From positions 124,001 to 188,000 of the forward strand of contig NZ_SBIT01000015.1 of NCBI RefSeq assembly GCF_004765785.1: a stretch of DNA of 64,000 nt. The letters run 5' to 3'. Origin of the DNA: Halorussus ruber. Lineage in GTDB: Archaea; Halobacteriota; Halobacteria; Halobacteriales; Haladaptataceae. Shown piece by piece: positions 53,277-62,687 of the stretch. Position numbers and translations under genes: made by a program. The first letter of the stretch is position 1, and each line of letters opens with the position of its first letter. The notes beneath the pieces are model-generated. The model saw only the letters and a program-made list of their open reading frames with translations. It was not told the origin of the DNA and made no database searches.

Positions 53277-54065
53277 ATGGACCACGAGCGCGCCTTCGCC
53301 GCCGCGTTCGGAGCGTACACCGGGTGTCTGGTTGTACCGGCCGCGACGTGGGTCTTCGTCGGCCCACTGTGGACAGTCCTCGCCGCCGGATTCGCCGTGA
53401 CTACTGTTGCGGCGTATCTGGCGGCCCGAAAAGCCGACCTTGCTACGAGTCTCACGGGCGTCTGGCGCAACCTCGCGCTGGTCGGTCTCCCGCTCGTCTA
53501 CCTCCCCGCGCTCGTCTTTCGACCACCCGGCCTCTCGCCAATCGAGTTCGTCGCCACGCCCGCGGCCGTCGGCCTCCTCGGACTTCTGCCCGGCCTCGTC
53601 GCCGTCGTCGCGGGAGACGTTTACCGCAATCGACGCGCGTTCGAGGAGGCGACAGTCCACGTCAAGTTCGAGGCCCGACCCGGCCCTCGCGCCCGGCGGA
53701 TGAAACTCCTCGCAGTAGGGTTCGTCGTCTTCGGCGGCGTCTTCGGCGCGCTCGTGATGCTGTTCGCGGGTGGGGACCTGAATTCGGGTACTTTCGTGAC
53801 CTACGTCGCAGGCGTGATGGGCAGTTTAGCTCCGATTTTCGCCGGCAACGGTGACGAGCGCGAGGTCGCCGTCACCGACGCCGGAGTCAAGGTTCAGATG
53901 CAGGTTCACGACTGGGACACGTTCGCGGACTACGACGTGACCGACGACGCGCTGGTACTGGAGCGACCGGGCCGGTTCCGTTCGTCGTTCAAGTTCGACC
54001 GCGAGGACGTGGAACGACTGGACGAGGTGGAGACCACGTTGAAGCGGTACCTCCCGCGCGAGTGA
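53277..54065 (+). CDS. Membrane protein, function unknown
   Basis: 262 residues from the ATG at 53277, placed by the TATA element. Hydrophobic helices occur at ~8-32, 34-50, 66-82, 90-112, 141-163 and possibly 175-193. The C-terminal ~65 residues are soluble and beta-like (EREVAVTDAGVKVQMQVHDW, DALVLERPGRFRSSFKF), resembling a PH-like domain. No family is recognised. It stands alone. Confidence 0.7.
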   Translation: MDHERAFAAAFGAYTGCLVVPAATWVFVGPLWTVLAAGFAVTTVAAYLAARKADLATSLTGVWRNLALVGLPLVYLPALVFRPPGLSPIEFVATPAAVGLLGLLPGLVAVVAGDVYRNRRAFEEATVHVKFEARPGPRARRMKLLAVGFVVFGGVFGALVMLFAGGDLNSGTFVTYVAGVMGSLAPIFAGNGDEREVAVTDAGVKVQMQVHDWDTFADYDVTDDALVLERPGRFRSSFKFDREDVERLDEVETTLKRYLPRE

Positions 54066-54364
54066 CCGAGATATACGTGTAGTAGTCCTTAGGAAATAGA
54101 AATAATCATTTCCCGATTGTATTTGTTTCTCTATCGTCGTCGGCCGCTACCGCAAGGGTTCAAATACGAGGCCGGGACGAATCCCGGCCGGACGTTTCGA
54201 GCGGTTCCCGGCGAGGACAGTACGCGCGTACTGCGGAACCGCCAGTCCGACTACCCCGAGAGGGCTGAGCCATACGCGTCGAGTTGCACCGCTGTCGGCT
54301 CGTTCCGGGCTGTCGGTTCCGGGCACCGACGCGGGACAGACTGGACCGGGACACGGGGCTAGCG

Positions 54365-54514
54365 ACTGCTGACTCCGAGGAGGACCGCCACCGCGACCGC
54401 CCCGCACAGCACCGCTACCGTGACCTCACGCCTCCCCAGCCTCGCGGCCACGCAAGGTGGCCGCGTCCCTCGCGCGGTGTTGGTGCGACACGAGAGTCGC
54501 ACCAGCGCGCGCCG
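54365..54514 (-). repeat. Structured dispersed repeat, family 2 copy E
   Basis: On the minus strand: GGCGCGCGCTGGTGCGAC, loop TCTCGT, GTCGCACC, CGCGCGAGGGACGCGGCCAC, a hairpin GCGGCCAC/GTGGCCGC, the core GAGGCTGGGGAGGCGTGAGG, a G/C-rich run and a tail ending CTCCTCGGAGTC...GCTAGC. It lies in the 575-base gap between the 53.3 kb gene and the ABC permease; the remaining gap shows no gene. Confidence 0.76.
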
Positions 54515-54640
54515 AGTCGGTTGGTCGAGTCAGCACGGACCGAGTGGGACAGCCGAACTAGCCTACGCCGGCAGAAAGAGTCGCAACTCTGCCGAGGAAA
54601 ACCGAACGCCACGCAAAAGACCGAAAGACGGAGCGAGTCC

Positions 54641-55675
54641 CTACTCCTCGCCGGACTCGTAGTGGTCGCCCGCCGCGGCGGGAATCCGGGTGTGGCCGAC
54701 GAACGCCAGCACGACGACCACCGTCACGTAGGGGATGATGCCGATGAGTTCGCTCGGGATGTTGTAGCCCAACTGCTGGAGGCGAATCTGGAGCGCGTCG
54801 AGGCTGGCGAACAGGAAGGACGCGCCGAAGGCCCCGAGCGGGTTGTAGTTGCCGAAGAGGTAGGCCGTGATGCCGATCCAGCCACGGCCGTTGACCATCG
54901 TCGCGCCGCCGCCGATGAACTGGCCGACGCGGCCCAAGGCAAGCCCGGCACCGCCGAGGCCCGAGAAGAATCCGGACAGCAGGACGCCCGCGTACCGGAC
55001 CTTCCGAACGTCCACGCCCACCGTATCGAGCGCCTTCGGGTTCTCGCCGCTGGCCTCTATCCACCGGCCGAACGAGGTCCGGTTGAGCGCGTACCACGCC
55101 GCGGGGACCGAAATCAGCATCATCACGACCGGCGGGTTCGCCTCGACCACGAGGAGGTCGAAGTTGTTCAGCGTGGCGACCGGCGGGCTGTTGACCTGGC
55201 CCCAGATGACCTTGCTGGCGAACGGCGCGAGGCCGAGCGCGATGAGCCACACCGCCAGTCCCGCGATAATCTGGTCGGCCTTGAACTCGATGCAGATGAC
55301 CGCGAACAGCAGGGCGAACAGCACGCTCGCCAGCACCGCGACCCAGAAGCCGATCCAGAGCTGGAACTGGCTCGGCGTACCCCCACTTATCACTCCAGCT
55401 ACCGCGATGGAGGTGAACGCCGAGATGATGAGCAGGCCTTCGAGGCCGATGTTGATGACGCCGCTCTTCTCGGCGAAGATGCCCCCGAGCGCGGCGAACG
55501 CGATGGGGACCGTGAGCCGCAGGACCGACCGGACGTAGTTGGCGTCGATGATGGCGACGATTTCGCCGACCGGACTGGCGGGGAAGAACAACTCGACCGC
55601 CGCCAGCGCCGCGACCACCAGCGCGGCGAGTCCGGCGAGCCAGCGGCGCTTGCGCGAGGGTTCGGCGTAGCTCAT
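54641..55675 (-). CDS. ABC transporter permease (nucleoside/BMP type)
   Basis: 344 residues with ~9 transmembrane helices. FAALGGIFAEKSGVINIGLE followed by GLLIISAFTSIAV and FKADQIIAGLAVWLIALGLA matches the BPD_transp_2 (RbsC/LivH-like) family, specifically the second permease of the BmpA-NupABC nucleoside importers. Its start overlaps the preceding permease by four bases. It forms the channel with the 432-residue permease. Confidence 0.91.
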   Translation of the reverse strand: MSYAEPSRKRRWLAGLAALVVAALAAVELFFPASPVGEIVAIIDANYVRSVLRLTVPIAFAALGGIFAEKSGVINIGLEGLLIISAFTSIAVAGVISGGTPSQFQLWIGFWVAVLASVLFALLFAVICIEFKADQIIAGLAVWLIALGLAPFASKVIWGQVNSPPVATLNNFDLLVVEANPPVVMMLISVPAAWYALNRTSFGRWIEASGENPKALDTVGVDVRKVRYAGVLLSGFFSGLGGAGLALGRVGQFIGGGATMVNGRGWIGITAYLFGNYNPLGAFGASFLFASLDALQIRLQQLGYNIPSELIGIIPYVTVVVVLAFVGHTRIPAAAGDHYESGEE

Positions 55676-56970
55676 TCGTCGTCACCTCCTCGGTCGTCGG
55701 CGTCACTTCCAGTTGTCGTCTCGCCCGCGCCGTCGGTGGCGACCGCCGGTTCGTCGTCGCCGAACCGGAAGCGCGCGCCGACCATCCGGAAGAACTCCGG
55801 CATGGCGATGAACAGGATGATGAGGCCGCGCAGGACCCCGACCAACTGCTTGGGGACCGCGAGTTGGAACTCGATGGCGAGGCTCCCGGTCTTGAGCGCG
55901 CCGAACAGCAACGCCGCCGGAACCACGCCGAGCGGATTGTTGCCCGCCAGAATCGAGACGGTGATGCCGTCGAAGCCCAGCGCCGGGATGCCGGTCCGCC
56001 AGCGCGAGGCGACCATCAGCACGTAGACCGCGCCGCCGAGGCCGCCGAGCGCGCCGGACAGCGCCATGCTGGAGACCACCATCCTCTCGGAATCGACGCC
56101 GCCGTACTCGGCGGCCTCCGGTTGGACGCCGCTGGTCCGCAGGTCGTAGCCGAAGGAGGTCCCGTTGAGCATCCAGTAAATGGCCCCGCCGAGCGCGAGT
56201 GCCCCGGCAAGCGCGAGCATCGAGAAGACCGTCGTGTCGAAGAACACGGGCTGAAGCTTCGCAAACTCGGGGATAGCACGAGTCTGGACGGTCTGGCTCT
56301 CGGGGTCTTTGAACACCTCCGAGACGAGCGTGAACGCGATGCCCGACGCCACGAAGTTGAGCATGATGGTCGTGATGACCTCGTTGGCGTCGGCGTAGGC
56401 CTTGAGCGCGCCCGGAATCGCGCCCCAGAGGCCGCCGACCAGCGCGCCGACCAGCAGGCCGACCGCGATGAGAATCAGACCGCCGACGATGCCCGCGGGG
56501 ACGACCGGCGCGACCCAGAGGACCGCGAGTGCGGTCCCGAGCGCACCCAGCACGAGTTGGCCCTGCGTCCCGATGTTGAACATCCCGGCGCGGAAGGCCA
56601 CCGCGACCGACAGGCCGGTGAACAGCAACAGCGTGGTCTCCTTGAGCGTGATGGCGACGTTGTAGGCGGGCCAGACCGCGCCCTTGAACAGGACGTAGTA
56701 CACCGAAACCGGGTCGTAGCAGAACGACCCGACGCCCGACGCCGAGAAGAACGGCGAGTCGCAGGTCGCCACCCACCCCGAGACGAGGATGACGAGCGCG
56801 CCGACGACCACCGAGAGCGCCAGCGCCGCGAGGCTGATGAGGACGCGCTCGGCCGCCGAGGCGTCCACGAGGCGGGAGAGCGCCCGGTCTGCCCGAACCT
56901 GCCACGAGTCGTCGGGGTTCGGGTCGGCCTGTTCGCCGTCGCGGTCCGGGCCGGGACCACCGTCGCTCAT
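55672..56970 (-). CDS. ABC transporter permease (nucleoside/BMP type), long form
   Basis: 432 residues. An acidic N-terminal tail (~40 residues) precedes ~9-10 helices. LLLFTGLSVAVAFRAGMFNI followed by GTQGQLVLGALG and ADANEVITTIMLNFVASGIA are typical of the first permease of BMP-type importers. An extracellular loop lies at ~70-90. The acidic C-terminal tail is rich in Asp and Gly. It overlaps both neighbouring genes by four bases (ATGA). Confidence 0.91.
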   Translation of the reverse strand: MSDGGPGPDRDGEQADPNPDDSWQVRADRALSRLVDASAAERVLISLAALALSVVVGALVILVSGWVATCDSPFFSASGVGSFCYDPVSVYYVLFKGAVWPAYNVAITLKETTLLLFTGLSVAVAFRAGMFNIGTQGQLVLGALGTALAVLWVAPVVPAGIVGGLILIAVGLLVGALVGGLWGAIPGALKAYADANEVITTIMLNFVASGIAFTLVSEVFKDPESQTVQTRAIPEFAKLQPVFFDTTVFSMLALAGALALGGAIYWMLNGTSFGYDLRTSGVQPEAAEYGGVDSERMVVSSMALSGALGGLGGAVYVLMVASRWRTGIPALGFDGITVSILAGNNPLGVVPAALLFGALKTGSLAIEFQLAVPKQLVGVLRGLIILFIAMPEFFRMVGARFRFGDDEPAVATDGAGETTTGSDADDRGGDDE

Positions 56971-58523
56971 CGTTCACCTCCCGGAGCGTCGGCGATGCTG
57001 GGCGCGTCCTCCGGAATCTCCCCGGCCATCAGCAGGCCGAGTTCCTCCTCGGTCACGCGCTCGGGGTCCACCACGTCCACGATTTCGCCCTCGTGCATGA
57101 CGCCGAGCCGGTCCGAGAGCTGTTGGACCTCGTCGAGTTTCGAGGAGACCAGCAAAATAGTCTTGCCCGCACGCCGCAGGTCGAGGATGCGCTCGTGGAT
57201 GAACTCGATGCTCCCCACGTCCACCCCGCGGGTCGGGTGGGAAGCGACCACGACTTCGGGGTCGCGGGCGAACTCCCGACCGACGACGAACTTCTGCTGG
57301 TTGCCGCCCGACAGCGACTCGGCCTCGGCGTCGGCGTTCGGCGGGCGCACGTCGTACTCCTCGATGATGTCCTCGGCGTGATTCCGGGTGTGGCCCCAGT
57401 CGATGCGGCCGCCGTCGGCGAACTCGGAGGTGTGCTGGCTCCCGAGGAGGCCGTTCTCCACGAGGTCGAACTCCATCACGAGGCCGCGCTCTTGGCGGTC
57501 CTCGGGCACGTAGGCCAGTCCGGCGTCGATGCGCTCGCGCCGCGAGAGGTCGGTCACGTCTCGGCCCTCGAACGCGACGCTTCCCTCGTCGGGCGTGGTG
57601 AGTCCGGTGATGGCCTCCACGAGTTCCGACTGTCCGTTGCCGTCCACGCCCGCGATGCCGAACACCTCGCCCTCGCGGGCCGAGATGTTCACGCCGCTGA
57701 CCTGCTCGACGCCCCGGTTGTCGGTGACTCTGAGATTCGAGACTTCGAGGCCCACGTCGCCCATTTCGACCGGGTCTTTGTCGGCCTCTAGCAGGACCTC
57801 GCGGCCGACCATCAGTTCGGCTAGCTCCTCCCGACTCGTGCCGTCGGCGTCCACGGTGCCGACGTTCTTGCCGTCGCGCAGGACCGTGATGTCGTCGGCG
57901 GCCTCCATCGCCTCGCCCAACTTGTGGGTGATGAAGATAATCGTCTTGTCCTCGGCGGCGAGTTCCTCGAACACCTCGAAGAGGTCCTCGACCTCCTGCG
58001 GTGTGAGGACGGCGGTCGGTTCGTCCAGAATCAGCACGTCGGCTCCCCCGTAGAGCGCTTTCAGAATCTCGACGCGCTGTTGGACCCCGACGCTCACGTC
58101 CTCGACGCGGGCGGTGGGGTCGACGTCGAAGCCGTAGCGTTCGCTCAGGTCTCGGACGTCGCGCTCGGCCTGCTCGCGGTCCATCGCCAGCCCGAACCAC
58201 TTGCGGGGTTCGTGGCCGAGGACGATGTTCTCGGCCGTGGTCAGCGTGTCGACCAGCATGAAGTGCTGGTGAATCATCCCGATGCCCGCGTCGATGGCGT
58301 CCCGCGGCGTGTCGAACTCCCGAGGCTCCCCGTGGAGGTGGACCGTTCCGCCCTCCGGCTGGTAGAGACCGTAGAGCACGTTCATCAGCGTGGTCTTGCC
58401 AGCACCGTTCTCGCCGAGGAGGGCGTGGACGCTCCCCTCCTCGACTTCGAGGTCGACCTCGTCGTTGGCGACGACGCCGGGGAATCGCTTCGTGATTCCC
58501 TCTAGGTGGACGGCTGTGCTCAT
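56967..58523 (-). CDS. ABC transporter ATPase with two nucleotide domains (RbsA/NupA type)
   Basis: 518 residues from the ATG at 58523. Domain 1 has Walker A GENGAGKTT, the Q-loop IHQHFMLVD, the signature DVSVGVQQRVEI and Walker B VLILDEPTA. Domain 2 (from ~265) has a degenerate Walker A (GVDGNGQSE), signature LSGGNQQK and a Walker B-like VVVASHPTRGVD without the usual acidic order, as in RbsA-like proteins where one site is inactive. It energises the two permeases. CTTAAG at 58551-58556 is the promoter, so the transporter core is transcribed apart from the binding-protein genes. Confidence 0.93.
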   Translation of the reverse strand: MSTAVHLEGITKRFPGVVANDEVDLEVEEGSVHALLGENGAGKTTLMNVLYGLYQPEGGTVHLHGEPREFDTPRDAIDAGIGMIHQHFMLVDTLTTAENIVLGHEPRKWFGLAMDREQAERDVRDLSERYGFDVDPTARVEDVSVGVQQRVEILKALYGGADVLILDEPTAVLTPQEVEDLFEVFEELAAEDKTIIFITHKLGEAMEAADDITVLRDGKNVGTVDADGTSREELAELMVGREVLLEADKDPVEMGDVGLEVSNLRVTDNRGVEQVSGVNISAREGEVFGIAGVDGNGQSELVEAITGLTTPDEGSVAFEGRDVTDLSRRERIDAGLAYVPEDRQERGLVMEFDLVENGLLGSQHTSEFADGGRIDWGHTRNHAEDIIEEYDVRPPNADAEAESLSGGNQQKFVVGREFARDPEVVVASHPTRGVDVGSIEFIHERILDLRRAGKTILLVSSKLDEVQQLSDRLGVMHEGEIVDVVDPERVTEEELGLLMAGEIPEDAPSIADAPGGER

Positions 58524-58550
58524 CTTTTGTCGGTGTTCATGACCTGCCTG

Positions 58551-58556
58551 CTTAAG
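58551..58556 (-). promoter_or_regulatory. TATA box of the ABC transporter operon
   Basis: CTTAAG 28-33 bases upstream of the ATPase start at 58523 on the minus strand. Confidence 0.55.
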
Positions 58557-58711
58557 TAACGCGGAATCCTGAGACACGTTTCAGCCGGAAGACGTGTCGT
58601 CGGTGTCGTAACTCGCTGTTTTTGGTTTCGCCTCGTGCTCTCGGAGAATCGTCTCTGATTGCTTTGGACGCGTCTTCAATCAGTAAATAATTGTATGGAT
58701 TGCTCAGTTGC

Positions 58712-59785
58712 CTACTGCGTCGTCGTGGGCGATTGGCCGACGTTTGCCGGTTTGGTCGGCACTTCGATTTCCCCGCTCACGATTTGCTGCTCGGACTGTT
58801 CGAGCGCCGATTTGACCTGCTGGGGAATGTCGGATTTCAGCCCCTGCCCGTAGACCGCTTCGACGCCGTTCTGCTCCAGTCCGAGGCTGTTGACCGCTCC
58901 GCCCTCGAAGTTGTCGTTCGTCACGCGCCGGATGGACCGGAACACCGCCTCGTCTACGTGTTTGACCATGCTGGCCAGAATCACGTTGCCGTACTCCGGC
59001 AGGCTCTGGCTCTGGTCGGCGTCGACACCGATGGCGTACCGACCGCTGTTCTGGGCCGCCCTGAACACCCCGTTGCCGGTGCCGCCCGCGGCGTGGTAGA
59101 TGACGTCCGCGCCGTCGTTGTACATCGAGTTGGCGATGGACTGACCCTGCGCGGGGTCGCTGAACGACCCGGCGTAGGCCGAGAGGACGTTGACGTCCGC
59201 GTTGGCGTGCTTGACGCCCGCCTTGTATCCGGCCTCGAACTTCTTGATGAGCGGGACCTCCTGCCCGCCGACGAACCCGACCGTCGTCGCGTCGTTGGTC
59301 TGGCCCGTCCCGGCGCTGAAGTCCATCGTCGTCAGCAGGCCCGCGAGGTGGCCGACTTGGAAAGAGCCCTGATGCTCCTTGAAGACGTAACTGGCGACGT
59401 TGTCCTGCTCGACCACCGTGTCCACGACCATGAACTTCTGGTCGCCGAACCGCTGGGCGTTGCGCTTGAGGCCGTCGGCCTGCACGAATCCGATGCAACA
59501 GATGAGGTCGTAGTCCGGGTTCTGCGACCGGGCGAACCGGCGCTGGAGCGAGGCCACGTCGCTCGGACTGCTCGGTTCGGCGTTCTGAAACTGCACGTTG
59601 AACTCCTTCTGAGCGCGCTGGACCCCGGCGTGAGCCATGTCGTTGAACGAGTTGTCGCCCAGTCCGCCCGTGGCGTACACCATCCCGACGTTAGTGGTGT
59701 CGTCCTGCAAGAACCCGGTCGTCCCGAACGCGGCCGTCCCGCCCAATGCTCCCAAGAACTGTCGTCGATTGGTTCTCCCCCACAT
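58712..59785 (-). CDS. BMP-family nucleoside-binding protein, paralogue without lipobox
   Basis: 357 residues. The Tat signal NRRQFLGALGGTAAFGTTGF lacks the Cys lipobox of its neighbour, so it may be released or kept by an uncleaved anchor. The PnrA/BMP fold follows: VGMVYATGGLGDNSFNDMAH, the FVGGQEVPLIKKFEAGYKAG hinge, IYHAAGGTGNGVF and the ligand loop GVDADQSQ. PnrA-like proteins bind nucleosides. It is ~60% similar by eye to the 61.0-59.9 kb protein, evidently a tandem duplicate. Confidence 0.9.
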   Translation of the reverse strand: MWGRTNRRQFLGALGGTAAFGTTGFLQDDTTNVGMVYATGGLGDNSFNDMAHAGVQRAQKEFNVQFQNAEPSSPSDVASLQRRFARSQNPDYDLICCIGFVQADGLKRNAQRFGDQKFMVVDTVVEQDNVASYVFKEHQGSFQVGHLAGLLTTMDFSAGTGQTNDATTVGFVGGQEVPLIKKFEAGYKAGVKHANADVNVLSAYAGSFSDPAQGQSIANSMYNDGADVIYHAAGGTGNGVFRAAQNSGRYAIGVDADQSQSLPEYGNVILASMVKHVDEAVFRSIRRVTNDNFEGGAVNSLGLEQNGVEAVYGQGLKSDIPQQVKSALEQSEQQIVSGEIEVPTKPANVGQSPTTTQ

Positions 59786-59879
59786 ACCCCACGAGATTGC
59801 ATAGCAAACGTGATGAAAGCGACGCTTTCTTGCCGGAACGGGGCCTCGAAAACGAGGAAAACTGGTCGGAAACCGCGCC

Positions 59880-61031
59880 TCAGACGTTCTCGGGTTTGGT
59901 CGGCACTTCGATGTCGCCCGCGATAATCTTCTCGCGCGAGGAGTCGAGGCTCGACTTGACGGAGTCGGGAATTTCCGACCCGAGGTCCTTGCCGTAGACC
60001 GCCGCGACGCCGTCCTTCTCCAGACCGAGGCTCTGGACCGACCCGCCCTTGAAGTTTCCGTTGCGAGTACGCTCGACCGAGCGGTAGACCGCCTCGTCCA
60101 CGGACTTGACCATGCTGGCCAGAATTACGTCGCTGTACTTGGTCAGGCTCTTGGACTGGTCGGAGTCGACGCCGATGGCGAACCGACCCTGCTTCTGGGC
60201 CGCCTTGAAGACGCCGTTGCCGGTGCCGCCCGCGGCGTGGTAGACGATGTCCGCGCCCTTGTTGTACATCGAGTTGGCGATGGACTGTCCCTTGCCGGGG
60301 TCGCTCCACGCGCCAGCGTACGCCGACGAGACCGTCACGTCGGAGTTAGCGTGCTTGACGCCCGCCTTGAATCCGGCCTCGAACTTCTTGATGAGCGGGA
60401 CCTCCTTACCACCGACGAAGCCGACCTTCAGGTCGCCGTTGGTCTGGCCCGCCCCGGCGCTGAAGTCCTTCTTCGAGGTCAACAGACCGGCGAGGTGGCC
60501 GACTTGGAACGAGCCCTGATGCTCCTTGAACGTGTAACTCGCCACGTTCTCCCGCTCGACCACCGAGTCCACGACCATGAACTTCTGGTCGGAGAAGCGC
60601 TTGGCGTTCTCCTTGAGCGCGCTGGTCTGGACGAAGCCGATGCAACTGATGAGGTCGTAGTCGGGGTTGTTCGACCGGGCGAACTTGCGCTGGAGGGTCG
60701 CCACGTCGCCGGGACTGCTGGGTTCGGCGTTCTTGAACTCCACGTCGAACTCCGAGGCGGCCTGCTTGATGCCCTTGTGGGCCATGTCGTTGAACGAGTT
60801 GTCGCCGAGGCCGCCCGTGGCGTACACCATCCCGACGTTCGTCGGTTCGGACTCCGTGGTAGTCTCCTCGGTCGTCCCGTCGCCGGACTCCGTCGAGTCG
60901 CCGCCGGATTCGGTGGTCGTCTCGCCGCCACCGCCGCCACCGCCGCCGAGACAGCCCGCGAGTCCAGTTCCGACGAGTCCGGCCCCGCCGATTTTGAGCA
61001 TCCGCCGTTTTCCTTCGTCTATTTTTGCCAT
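59880..61031 (-). CDS. BMP-family nucleoside-binding lipoprotein
   Basis: 383 residues. Tat signal KRRMLKIGGAGLVGTGLAGC ends in a lipobox Cys (27); a Gly run and a Ser/Thr/Glu-rich linker (to ~65) tether it to the membrane. The fold matches its neighbour: VGMVYATGGLGDNSFNDMAH, FVGGKEVPLIKKFEAGFKAG, IVYHAAGGTGNGVF and GVDSDQSK. An AT-rich box (61057-61067) lies ~30 bases upstream. It delivers nucleosides to the ABC permease pair. Confidence 0.92.
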   Translation of the reverse strand: MAKIDEGKRRMLKIGGAGLVGTGLAGCLGGGGGGGGETTTESGGDSTESGDGTTEETTTESEPTNVGMVYATGGLGDNSFNDMAHKGIKQAASEFDVEFKNAEPSSPGDVATLQRKFARSNNPDYDLISCIGFVQTSALKENAKRFSDQKFMVVDSVVERENVASYTFKEHQGSFQVGHLAGLLTSKKDFSAGAGQTNGDLKVGFVGGKEVPLIKKFEAGFKAGVKHANSDVTVSSAYAGAWSDPGKGQSIANSMYNKGADIVYHAAGGTGNGVFKAAQKQGRFAIGVDSDQSKSLTKYSDVILASMVKSVDEAVYRSVERTRNGNFKGGSVQSLGLEKDGVAAVYGKDLGSEIPDSVKSSLDSSREKIIAGDIEVPTKPENV

Positions 61032-61160
61032 CTTACTCTATGGAGTTTCGGCAAGTATTGATAAAACCGTCGCTTCAAAACCAAAAACCATGGAAAATAC
61101 GGTAAAAGTTTGCCGTAGTCTGAAATTTGAGTGTCGGTAGCGCAGGCGAGCCTGTCGGAC

Positions 61161-62522
61161 TCAGGCCTGCTCGGTGACCTCGGCCTCCACGACTTCCGAG
61201 GCGTCGGCGACCAGCGCGTCCACGTCGTCGCTCTCGGCGTAGATTCGGACGTAGGGTTCGGTCCCGCTCGGTCGGACCAGCACCCACGACGAGTCGGGGA
61301 AGGTCGCTCGGACGCCGTACTCGGTGGCGACTTCGGCCTCGGGGAACCGGTCGGGAATCGCCGATTCCAGTCGCTCCATCACCGGGACCTTGGCGTCGTC
61401 GGGACACGAGACGCTGACCTTCCGGTAGGGGCGCTCGGTCACGGGTTCGCGGAGGTGCGCGAGACCACCGGCGTCGGCGACGAGACGAGCGATTACGGCC
61501 GCGCTGGTCACGCCGTCTATCCACCCGCCGAACTGGGTGTGGACGTGCTTCCACGGTTCGGCCGCGAAGGCGACCTCGGTGTCGTCGCCTCCGTTCTCGC
61601 GGGCCGCGGCGATGCCCTCGTGGAGCGCGCCGAGTCGGACGCGCTCGACTCGACCCCCGGCCTCCTCGACCTGTTCGTCGATTCGCCCGGAGGCGTTGGG
61701 CGTCGTCACGACCACGGGGTCGTCGGCCTCGCTCTGTCGGGTGTAATGGGCCGAGAGGATGGCGACCACGGTGTCCTCGTGGACGACCTCGCCGTCGCCG
61801 TCTACGACGACGATTCGGTCGGCGTCGCCGTCGTGGCCGATTCCGAGGTCCGCCTCGTCGTCGGCTTCCAGAAAGTTCCGCAGGTCCGAGAGGGTTTCGG
61901 GGGTCGGCTTGCTCTCGCGTCCGGGGAAGTGCCCGTCAACGTTGGCGTTGAGCGTGACGACCTCCCCGCCGAGCGCCCGGAGGACTTGCGGAGTGGCGAC
62001 CGCGGCCATCCCGTTGCCGCAATCGACCACGACGCGGAGTCCGTCGAGGGGCGCGCCCTGTCCCCGGGCGTAGTCGATGACCGCCTCGCGGTAGGCGTCG
62101 AGGACGCTCACGGCTTCGCTGTCGCCCCACTGGTCCCACGCGACTGCGGGTTCGTCGGCCTCGACTCGGCGGTTGACGGTCTGCTCGGCCTCGCGGTCGT
62201 ACTCCTCGCCGTCCACGAACAGTTTGATACCGTTGTCGGTCGGCGGGTTGTGACTCGCGGTCAGCATCGCGCCGCGTCGCCCCTGCGAGGCGAACGCGAG
62301 GGCAGGGGTCGGGAGTTGGCCCGCCCGGCGCACGTCGGCCCCGGCGCTCTCCAGTCCGGCCTCCATCGCGGCCGCCAGCGCCGGTCCGGTCTCCCGGCCG
62401 TCGCGCGCGACGACGAACTCCTGCCCATCGCGTCCGGCGGCGCGACCCACCGCCAGCGCGAGTTCCGGCGTCACCTTCTCGACCGCGCTTCCGCGGATAC
62501 CCGCGGTCCCAAAGAGGTCCAT
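61161..62522 (-). CDS. Phosphohexomutase family protein (phosphopentomutase or phosphomannomutase type)
   Basis: 453 residues from the ATG at 62522. The phosphoserine is Ser90 in LTASHNPPTDNGIKL; metal ligands lie in IGHDGDADRIVVVDG; the sugar loop is EPWKHV and the phosphate loop RPSGTEPYVRIYA. Archaeal members interconvert 1- and 6-phosphates of hexoses, glucosamine or pentoses. Next to a nucleoside importer, phosphorylase and deaminase, a role on ribose 1-phosphate is possible but not proven; sugar-nucleotide synthesis is the alternative. Confidence 0.85.
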   Translation of the reverse strand: MDLFGTAGIRGSAVEKVTPELALAVGRAAGRDGQEFVVARDGRETGPALAAAMEAGLESAGADVRRAGQLPTPALAFASQGRRGAMLTASHNPPTDNGIKLFVDGEEYDREAEQTVNRRVEADEPAVAWDQWGDSEAVSVLDAYREAVIDYARGQGAPLDGLRVVVDCGNGMAAVATPQVLRALGGEVVTLNANVDGHFPGRESKPTPETLSDLRNFLEADDEADLGIGHDGDADRIVVVDGDGEVVHEDTVVAILSAHYTRQSEADDPVVVTTPNASGRIDEQVEEAGGRVERVRLGALHEGIAAARENGGDDTEVAFAAEPWKHVHTQFGGWIDGVTSAAVIARLVADAGGLAHLREPVTERPYRKVSVSCPDDAKVPVMERLESAIPDRFPEAEVATEYGVRATFPDSSWVLVRPSGTEPYVRIYAESDDVDALVADASEVVEAEVTEQA

Positions 62523-62653
62523 ACCGTGACGTGACGCCCGCGGACACTTAGCTTTCCGCGATTCGGCGCAGGTAGTTCGGCGCAGGCGACTCGGTGTGAG
62601 TAACTCCGGTGAGCGACGCCCCGGTCGGTAGGCGTGGGAGTCCATCCCCCGTG

Positions 62654-62663
62654 AAAAATAAAC
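62654..62663 (+). promoter_or_regulatory. TATA box of the 34-codon membrane protein gene
   Basis: AAAAATAAAC-like AT-rich run 25-34 bases before the ATG at 62688, in GC-rich surroundings. Confidence 0.6.
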
Positions 62664-62687
62664 CCTCGGGCGTGGTACTCGGTAAGT

